In this document: positions 56,472-64,000 of the stretch, piece after piece
Layout: each line of letters begins with the position of its first letter
Position numbering within the stretch: position 1 is the stretch's first letter
DNA from: Paratinospora sagittata
Lineage: Eukaryota > Streptophyta > Magnoliopsida > Ranunculales > Menispermaceae
Assembly (NCBI GenBank): GCA_035771175.1
Contig: CM069612.1
Span: 23,604,987-23,668,986 of the forward strand
DNA: 64,000 bases
Direction of reading: 5' to 3'
Position numbers and translations under genes: made by a program
The notes under the pieces: generated by a model
What the model was told of the DNA's origin: nothing
Database searches by the model: none
Seen by the model: only the letters and a program-made list of their open reading frames with translations

Positions 56472-58350
56472 CTATAGAAATAGAAAGCCAATTCTGATGG
56501 TTGTTTGGTACCAACACAACATACAAAACAAAATCAAAAGATGCAAGAAGACAGTAGGCGCCGCCGGTGGTGCCTCGCTCCCATAAATCAATCCAAAGGA
56601 ACCTGCACTGCCATCAACACCACCAGGTCCCATTCCTCCGCGGCCCCCAATCCCATTAAACCCCGGTACTGGTGGCATATTTCTGTTGCGTCCCCTGTTT
56701 TTATTCATCACGAAGTACTCAAACATATCAGCAAAAAACCGAATTCAATTCGAATCGTGCTAGGGTTACACACATGAAACTCAAGCGTTCCATCCCATTG
56801 GATCACATCGAGATGCGCAATACATACGCATCTCAATGTGATCCAATGGATTGGAACACTCGAGTTTCTATCTTGAGTTTTCATGTGCATCTTTAGCATT
56901 TTCCAATTCAAAATTAACATCTTCCAATAAATACACATTTAGAATTTTTACCTGTCATCTCTGAAAACACCAGCATTCATGGTAAGTTGATCGATCATGT
57001 CAGCTGATTTGGGCTCCAAACTTGAAGCTTTAACATATTCAGTATCTACCCCATCCCCTGAAGCAACAAAGAATGCCCCATTCACCATTACATCCCCAAC
57101 TGTTCTCCAATTCCATTTGCTCCATTCATCTTTATCTGCATCCATCCTCATTGTCACCTACAAAATCTCAAATCTATTAGTACCATTTTACGTACATATA
57201 ATATTGTAGTTAGAATAGCATTTTACTTACTTGTTTATTTTTCGAGTTAGAAGGAGCAACATAGCGATTACCCTGACTATTAATGGTGGGATTGCCACTA
57301 CCACCAACAGCATACAGAATCCACTGTGTATAATCGTTATTTACAACATGAAAGTACCCCAGTCTACATCTGGGCATTCTCTCTGTGAGCTCCACACCAA
57401 AATGGTTGAAAGCTACTGTCACTTGCATTCCTCTGTCCATTTCGAACTTGTCATTATGGCCTAATAACATAACCTTATCATGGTGGGAGAAGTAATTGTT
57501 CGAGATTGTGACGGCGGTGGACCCTTTGGTGACGTCGATTAAGCCGTCCTTGCACTGTGCCAGCGAGCAATGGTCGACCCAGATCTTGCTCGAGCTCATT
57601 ATACTAATTCCATCGCCGTCGGGGTTCACTGAGACTTTGGAGGGGACGCAGTCGTGGATATGAATGTTGTGGATGATGATATTGGTGGCTGAGTGAATGG
57701 TAATGCAGCCGGAACCTACTATGTGGACATCTGCGCCTCGCCCATCGATAGTTTTGAAGCTTGTTATGATTAGCTCTTGTTGTAGTTTTATGACAATGTT
57801 GCTCGAGAAGGTGATCCATAGCGGTTGGGCTTGGGTTGCACCGTAACGTAAGGTACCCGGTGGTGGATTTTTGGGGTCAGGATCGGATGAATCGGTGACA
57901 ACATAGATTGGACCACCCTTCCCACCTAGCGCATTGCGGCCGAACCCAATTCCACAATCGGCTAGAGCTTGACGGTTCGATTGCCAGTTCGGGTCGCACC
58001 GCCAACAGTCATCAATGGGGTTGCCGGTGAGACGTGATGACTGATCCTTGTCTTGGTTTTCAAGAAGTTGCTTCCTTGAGACTGACACGTTCACTCTCCT
58101 GCATTGGAAAAAAACAGAGGACATAAATGAATGCTAAAAGAAAACAGAGAAAAACAAAGCAAGCAAGAACAGTGATTAAGGAACTAAAAATCCCAGACTA
58201 GCACTACCTTTGGAGCTCTTGAACCACTAATTCAGGATCTGGGTGTTGATGAGGAAGAGTTAAATTGAATTGGGTCGCTCTTACTATGATCGAAGACAAG
58301 ATGATGGTTAAGAGAGAAATCAAGGGAATGTGCTTGTTATTAAGAAGCAT
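56472..58350 (-). CDS. Pectate lyase (polysaccharide lyase family 1), possibly GPI-anchored
   Basis: Four exons: 58208-58350, 57231-58098, 56952-57157, 56472-56694; phases agree; 479 residues. Signal peptide [21 protein letters not shown]-terminal plant-type region [20 protein letters not shown] and [13 protein letters not shown], then the parallel beta-helix lyase core with [28 protein letters not shown] (calcium-binding Asp region), [13 protein letters not shown] and [17 protein letters not shown] (catalytic Arg). The enzyme cleaves de-esterified pectin by beta-elimination in the cell wall. Exon 4 encodes a Gly-rich stretch and a hydrophobic C-terminus ([15 protein letters not shown]) compatible with a GPI signal, though extra residues follow it. 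The exon 4 acceptor (AAAAACAG) lacks a pyrimidine tract, so that boundary is the least certain. Confidence 0.88.
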
Positions 58351-58444
58351 ATTGAGTGGGTGTGAGCAGAGTATTATTAGTGCTCTGTTTCTAGTTCTTG
58401 ATTGAACTTAATTTAAAGTCTAAATCTCCAGGAAACTATGCTAT

Positions 58445-58452
58445 CTTATATA
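58445..58452 (-). promoter_or_regulatory. Probable TATA box of the pectate lyase gene
   Basis: TATATAAG on the minus strand about 95 bp upstream of the ATG. No other candidate nearby. Confidence 0.5.
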
Positions 58453-58885
58453 CATATAAGCTATTTCTTTTCTTGGAATCTCTAGCACGTATTCCTAACT
58501 TGTTTTGTTGATTATTCTGAGAAGCTTTTTTATCCAAGATGGTAAAAAGAATGAGAAAGAAAAAGGAAATAAAGGGTTCATCAAAGCATTTTAGAAAGTA
58601 GACAAAAGGGTCGTCAAAACCAGTCCATCTATGTTGGTGTGAATCTGAGAGAAGATTACACAATTTTGCTTCTAAAGAATCCACCATGATATCCTTCCTT
58701 ATTTTTTGAATCTAAAAAGGTTTTTCTTCTAATCTTGGTTTTTGGATTTTCCTAAAGGGGTCTCCCTAAATCTAGCCAAATTCAATATAGAAATAGAAGA
58801 GCTCTCCATGTTTGGCTGAATTGTGAGGATGCCAAAGAAAAAAAGTTTTTGTTTATGTTCTTTGTTTTGAGTTCTTGAAATATTA
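58453..58885. other. Upstream flank of the pectate lyase gene
   Basis: No exon recognised. Promoter sequence presumed, without specific sites assigned. Confidence 0.45.
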
Positions 58886-60480
58886 AGGTTGGTATGCCGA
58901 AATCTATGGGATTGAAGGAAATTTGAGGATGAGATTTTGTTAATTTAAAAGATAAAATATCAAATTATTATAATTATTATTAAATTAATAAAATTAACTT
59001 ACCAATATTAAAATTACTATTACAGCTATTACCATTAAAATTAAGAAATTTAATTACTTAATTTAATAAAATTAAAAAAATTAATATTAAACTAATTAGT
59101 TATTTTAGATAAAATAAATTCATTTACTTTTTAATAAAAATATTTTTCAAATTTTGCAAATTATTTAATTTTATTAAAAATTTAAAAATATTTCTTTAAT
59201 AAACAAAAAAAAATTAGCTTTAAAAAATAGTAAAATAATATTTATAAAATTAGTTATATTAGTTTAATAAAACTATGAATATTTCATTAAAATCATTTTA
59301 TAGATATTTTTTTACTAATTTTCATTAAAAATAGTAACTAATATCTATAAATAATTTCATTAAAAATAGTAACTAATTTTATAGATATTATTAGTTACTA
59401 TTAGTAACTATTAAAAATAGTAATTAATTCTATAAAATTAGTAACTAATAGTAACTATGAAGATTTCATTAAAATTAGTTATTTTTAATGAAATTAGTAA
59501 CTAAAATTATTTTTATAAACTATTTTTTCACTAAATTAATAAAATTATATTTTAAATAAAATTAATTATTAAATATTGTTTTATAGATATTGTTTTTACT
59601 AATTTTTTTTAAATTAAATTTTATTTTTATTAAAAGTTTGTTTTTAGTTTATTAAAGAAATATTTATAAATTTTTAATAAAATAGATTTTTAAAATTTTA
59701 CTATTTTTTTATGAAATTAGTTATATTAGTTTAATAAAACTAATGAAGTTATTTTCATTAAAATCAATTTTAAACAAATTAATAATTAATTTTCTTTAAA
59801 AAATAATTTTACTTATTTAATGAAAAATATTTTTATAACTTTTCTATAAAATTACTTTCATTGAAATGAATTATATTTATTAATAATTTAGTAAATTATT
59901 TAATTTGTAATGAAATATTTAATATATAATTAAATTATTTATGTTTTAATAAATTCATTCTTTTTTAACGAAATTATTAATTTTTTTAATAAAATTGTTT
60001 AATTTTCTAATAAAATTATTTAATTTTCTAATAAATAAAAAAATTAATTTTTAATAAATTATTTAATTCTAAATATAATCTGCTAATTCTGAAATAAAAT
60101 TAATTAATTTTTAAATAATAGAAAGAGTTTTTCAATCAATTAATAAAATTAATATTATTTTAAATTTAAATTAAATATTAGAATAACTTAATTAACTTAA
60201 TGTCTTTTAATATGTAATTATTAAAATAATTATTAAACTTTTATTAATTATATTATATTATATTAATATAATATTATAAAAGTAATTTGAAATTTGATAA
60301 TATTAAAATTAATAAAAGAAACATAATAAGTGAATATAAAGATTAACTTTCATATGGTAATCACTTTCTCAGACAAGCGATACTACCTATGTAAATGAGA
60401 ATCACTTTCCCATGATGAATATGAATCCTACTTTTCGGAGATTCACTTTTCTGTCCCCAAAAAAGTATAAAGAAGGAAAC
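58886..60480. mobile_element. Long AT-rich repeat related to 9607-10852
   Basis: The start 'GGTTGGTATGCCGAAATCTA' with TGGGATTGAAGGAAATTTGAGGAT matches the left end of the 9607 element. The inside is again extremely AT-rich, composed of degenerate 'AATTTTATTAAAA', 'ATTAGTAACTA' units. The right boundary near 60480 is uncertain. No coding capacity. Confidence 0.45.
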
Positions 60481-60496
60481 AATCATCAAAATTTTT

Positions 60497-60756
60497 AAGG
60501 CCACGTTTGGTTAGGTACCTCAAATCATGCTTTTGGAAAACTCTGAAAATAACATTTTATCGTTCTCCAAGTTTTTTCTTCATTTTGTGAAGGTAAAACT
60601 GAAAAGAAAATTTTGAATTTCACTTTACCAAACATGTTTTTGTTGCTGTTTTAATCTTTTTACTATTTGTAAACTAAAAATAGTTTCCGAGTTGGAAACC
60701 ATGCAACCTAAGATTCTCATTTTCATCCCTTAAGTTACTTCGTACCAAACGCCACC
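60497..60756. mobile_element. hAT-like MITE
   Basis: About 260 bp with imperfect inverted ends GGCCACGTTTGGTTAGG (left) and ACCAAACGCCACC (right). Such 'GGCCACGTTTGGTT' ends are typical of short plant hAT-type elements. Target duplication not clear. Confidence 0.55.
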
Positions 60757-60814
60757 TAAGTATCCTTTTATATAGACTTTTGACTATAATAAAGAGGTCG
60801 ATTGCATTTACATT

Positions 60815-61265
60815 TGTTGGACTAGCACATAAAACTGTTGGGCCAAACAAGGTCGTAGATCAGGCCCAAGTCGAAATAAAACTTGAAAAACAACTATTTC
60901 ATCATCTCAGCCTACCGAGATGGATGACATTACAAGTCTTGTTAGAGATTGTCAAGAATCACGACCACGAGCGCACGCCACATCAACCCGGAGACCACTC
61001 TCCATACAAGGGCCACAATGCAAGCTATTCCCACTATGTGGAGACCAAACCCTACACTATAAATATATTTATATTTTTTCCCAAAAGGCACGAGACTTTT
61101 GAGCTCTGGCGTGAGCTTACATCTAATTTTACTTACATCCAATTTTACTTGTAGTATGGAGGATCTTAGGTTGGTACCACATTAATACTTCTAACACTAG
61201 CCAATCTTCTTCTCTTGTTCTCATTAGCAGGTCAGAAGGAAATCAACTAAGGTTAGAATCCAACA
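60815..61265 (+). mobile_element. Solo-LTR-like element
   Basis: 451 bp with matching ends TGTTGGA...TCCAACA and a TATA-like CTATAAATATATTTATAT near 61049 followed by a transcript-like stretch, as in an LTR. No clear 5-bp duplication and no internal region. Confidence 0.45.
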
Positions 61266-62054
61266 GGTCATTATTAGCTCGCCATCTTTTTTTTTTTTTT
61301 TTTTTTAGTGTTGGTTAGATTTTGCATGAACAACATCAAATACATAAATTTATTGATTACAAAATTAATTTTATTAATAAAAAAGTTAATTCTATTGGTT
61401 ACAACATAATTTAAAAATTACAAAATTCATGTGATGAATGAGAGGTTATGAGATATAAAATAATGTTATTCAAAATGCATTTTACAACAGTTATTTAGTT
61501 TATTAACACCAAAGAAAAAGAATAATTCTATTTATTTTCTGTTTACCTCGAGTTGATTCAACCATGCAGACCCGACCCGAATTGCTTTAGTTAAGCCCAT
61601 TAAAGCTTTGGCAACTCCTCCGTTGTTAACGAGAAAGAAAGCTCGGCATTCCTGAGACTCACAGAACAAGTGAACCGAACTTTGTTTCAGTGAAAAACCC
61701 TAGAATTGCTAGGGTTTCCAGTGACGGGCATTGGAGATTTCAGGTAATTTCTACTCTCCTTCTCTTTCTGCTACTTTCTTTAAGCAATTAGTATGGATTT
61801 TTTAACTGTGGGAATAGGATTATTGATTTCTAATCTCTGAATCTCAGTTTAGTTTTCTTTTCAGAATTTGGGGCTTTTGGTGCAATTGTATCTTGAATTG
61901 AAAAGAGAGAGAGAGAGTACCGATCTGTGAATTGTTTTGAATCCGAGTTTTGTCGTAAATTTTGATTTTTTGTACTACCCAAGTTGAATCGATTATGTTT
62001 CCGTGATCTGATCTAGTACTTTTGTGTGATTTAGATATATTTAAGGAAGGAGTT
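61266..62054 (+). promoter_or_regulatory. Upstream region and 5' untranslated intron of the EMC6-like gene
   Basis: Poly(T) at 61290-61307, AT-rich DNA, then a probable leader exon of about 100-120 bp (roughly 61620-61743, 'AAAACCCTAG' like motif near 61695). It ends TTTCAG|GTAATTTC, and an intron runs to an acceptor TGATTTAG at 62034. The coding exon starts with 20 bp of leader. Confidence 0.5.
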
Positions 62055-62161
62055 ATGGCGGTAGCACATGAAGAGAAGAAGAAATCGGGGGATGCTTTAG
62101 ATGATTTGCCCATCTTGAGTGCTGACAATTTGCAGAATAACATGAAAATAATCTACTACAG
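62055..62161 (+). CDS. EMC6-like (ER membrane complex subunit 6), first coding exon, partial
   Basis: MAVAHEEKKKSGDALDDLPI, then LSADNLQNNMKIIYYS, ending TACTACAG|GTTTGG in phase 2. Plant EMC6 (Rab5-interacting family) proteins have a short charged N-terminus with a 'AENLQNNMKVIYYSRTF' segment just before their membrane helices. EMC6 is a core subunit of the ER complex that inserts tail-anchored and multi-pass membrane proteins. The membrane-helix exons were not found in the remaining 1.8 kb, so the gene either continues beyond the window across an intron carrying repeats or is truncated. The assignment rests on about 20 diagnostic residues. Confidence 0.6.
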
Positions 62162-62506
62162 GTTTGGTTTCATAGCTTACATGTTTGATTTGCTGTTTAT
62201 GCTGTCTTTTATTGTTGTGAATTGTAAATGTTGATCATGGAACTAGTGTTAATTTGACTCGACTTATATGATTGGTTTCAAGATGTAATTCAATAAACTT
62301 AATAATAAGGCCATTATGTATGTTTCTTTTTCAGAAAGTTGGTCAATGAAGAACATCATATGTGTTGACTAGGGCAAACTTGAGTTTGAGACGGATGTGC
62401 TGAAACATTGCACTTGAATAGAAGCAAAACTATAATGTCAAAAGCTTATGTGTGACTTTCAAAAGACACATTTAAAATGATCTAGTAGATGATACTTGGT
62501 CTCATA

Positions 62507-62620
62507 AATGCTTTAAAGCTGATTTTAATTGTATAACGTTTTGTTATGTTGATTTGCTATAACAATGCTTTAAAGCTGATTTTAATCATATAACGTTTTG
62601 TTATGTTGATTTGCTATAGC
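62507..62620 (+). repeat. 57-bp tandem duplication
   Basis: Two copies of AATGCTTTAAAGCTGATTTT...GATTTGCTATA.C (62507-62563, 62564-62620) with three substitutions. Confidence 0.85.
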
Positions 62621-62844
62621 ACTTCTAATGGTTATAGAAGGGAAATCTCACTCTTCTCTTCCATCTTTTCTTTTCTTTTCTTAATTTACATTGTCAAAAC
62701 CTGAAAAGACTTATCTTATCTATAATTTTATATATATTTTTTCTTTCAAAAAGATAAAAAGGAATCATTGTTCAAGCTAGCAAAAAATGAGACATTTTAA
62801 TTACCATTATAACATCATTATCATTTATTTATTTATTTATTGAT

Positions 62845-62915
62845 GGATAAGTGGTGGGTTTGAATCCTTGACGTCAAAGCTTGCGTATTGTATGTCAAAC
62901 TGTTAAGCCATCTCC
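62845..62915 (-). repeat. SINE-like fragment (antisense)
   Basis: Minus-strand 'GGAGATGGCTTAACAGTTTG' and 'AAGGATTCAAACCCACCAC' resemble a tRNA-type A box and an inverted B box. Short, no tail. Confidence 0.35.
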
Positions 62916-63722
62916 ATAATATCTTTATTACTTCAGTATATGACTCAATATACACAACTCAAATAAACTCAACAAAGTCTTTCCCAACTACATAAGGTTG
63001 GCTACATGAATCCACTTTCCTTTATCTACTATCAAAGGCTGATTCTATCATTATATTACAAATAGTTATATATTTCTTAATAATTTATTTTCATATGTTA
63101 TTAATTTTTCCTCTTTCTTTATCGTTATTATTAATTGTTAATAACTCTCTGTCATTTGATCCTCAATTGGGTTACTCCTACTATTTCTCAAATGTGTTCA
63201 TTATTTTATCGGTTAATGTTTTATCGTATATTATCTTAACATTCACATTGTTGTCGCACTTAATTTATTCAAATGTTGTTTCTTTACTCCACAATATTCT
63301 ACTATTTAATTATCAGTCGTTTTTTCATCTTTTTGATAGATGCATCGATCATTCATTATTCTCGAAGCACCCATCAACTTGGTTTAATTTTGTGGCTGAC
63401 ATTATCTATTATTTCTCCTCTTGATGAATAATTGAGTCTAATTACTACTTGGTATGCACTCTCTCTCCATCGGTATTTTTGCTTCCACTAAAACAGTGTT
63501 GTCAAGGCCTCGCCTAGGCCCTTTTGGGGGAGAACCGCCTAGGCTATTTGCTAGGTAGTCAGAGGGGGGTCTAAGAATTTTCAAAGAGTTTAAGATGTTC
63601 ATGGATGAAGATAAAACTATAAGGGCTTATCTGTAAATATGTTTTTATTTAATATAAAAGGATTTGAATGGGAAACCCTCGAGCCCTAACCCATCGCTGT
63701 GTTGTCCGATAGTTCTCCGGCA

Positions 63723-63761
<39 letters not shown>

Positions 63762-64000
63762 ATGTACATGTGTATGCATATGTATATATATAGAAAGAGA
63801 GAGGGACCTATAAATAAATAAATAAATTCTCTAGGGGCCTCTAACTAAATATTTTATATGTGGCCTAAGCGCCGCCAAGTAATCTTGAATTTCTCTTCGA
63901 TCATCTTGTTCAACATTACCTCCTGATTTTAGTTTCGTCAATTAACATAATATCATTAGTTTACCTTTTGGCTGGTCATCTATAATTGTTAAAATAGCCT

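Larger units (their letters stand above)
62162..64000. other. Probable intron / repeat-rich DNA to the window end
   Basis: No exon recognised. Contains the 57-bp tandem duplication, a SINE-like piece at 62845-62915, a (TA)n run near 63726-63760 and, at 63500-63900, 'AAGGCCTCGCCTAGGC' and 'GGCCTAAGCGCCGCC' sequences resembling inverted ends of a plant DNA transposon. Confidence 0.45.

Overview
This window is nuclear DNA of a flowering plant, probably a eudicot. It is AT-rich, its genes are split by GT-AG introns, and it is crowded with plant transposons: Ty1/copia and Ty3/gypsy pieces, tRNA-derived SINEs and hairpin MITEs. I cannot name the species from the sequence.

Layout. 1-11 kb: gene-poor repeats, including an LTR fragment, an inverted-repeat-bounded tandem repeat, several SINEs and MITEs, a CpG-rich patch and one possible exon relic. 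10.8-14.9 kb: a locally duplicated cluster holding a minus-strand gene whose first two exons match the transit-peptide exons of chloroplast GAPDH subunit A, and whose last two exons encode CRR42, a chloroplast NDH-complex assembly factor. Broken CRR42 copies follow. 15.4-25.1 kb: a complete 21-exon gene for a 585-residue LRRC40-like leucine-rich-repeat protein. 22.6-42.9 kb: a giant palindrome with arms of about 6.6 kb and a 20-bp centre. Each arm carries an intact two-exon CBSX5-type gene (406 residues), so the two lie head to head, plus the 3' part of the LRR gene. The right arm is split by a degenerate Copia element (35408-42497), whose gag is itself split by a 2.34-kb gypsy-type solo LTR (39338-41677). 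43-52 kb: a gypsy-like LTR piece, a SINE, AT-rich intergenic DNA and a 0.7-kb minisatellite. 52.4-56.1 kb: an intact FLS2-type flagellin receptor kinase (1160 residues, one intron). 56.5-58.4 kb: a convergent four-exon pectate lyase (479 residues). 58.9-61.3 kb: transposon remains. 62.06 kb: the first coding exon of an EMC6-like gene that must continue past the window.

Most interesting points. (1) The GAPA/CRR42 arrangement splices in frame and looks like capture of a transit peptide by exon shuffling; the product would go to the stroma, where CRR42 acts. (2) The palindrome arms are almost identical over about 5 kb of genes and introns but differ by roughly 2-3% near the centre and beyond the Copia. 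The two LTRs of the Copia, which sits in only one arm, differ by roughly 9%. This pattern suggests an old palindrome whose arms are kept alike by gene conversion. Divergences are hand counts, not computed alignments.

The genes do not form a shared pathway: this is ordinary plant gene order broken up by repeats. FLS2 (immune perception), pectate lyase (cell wall), CBSX5 (CBS-domain regulator), LRRC40-like and EMC6 (membrane protein insertion) are unrelated neighbours.
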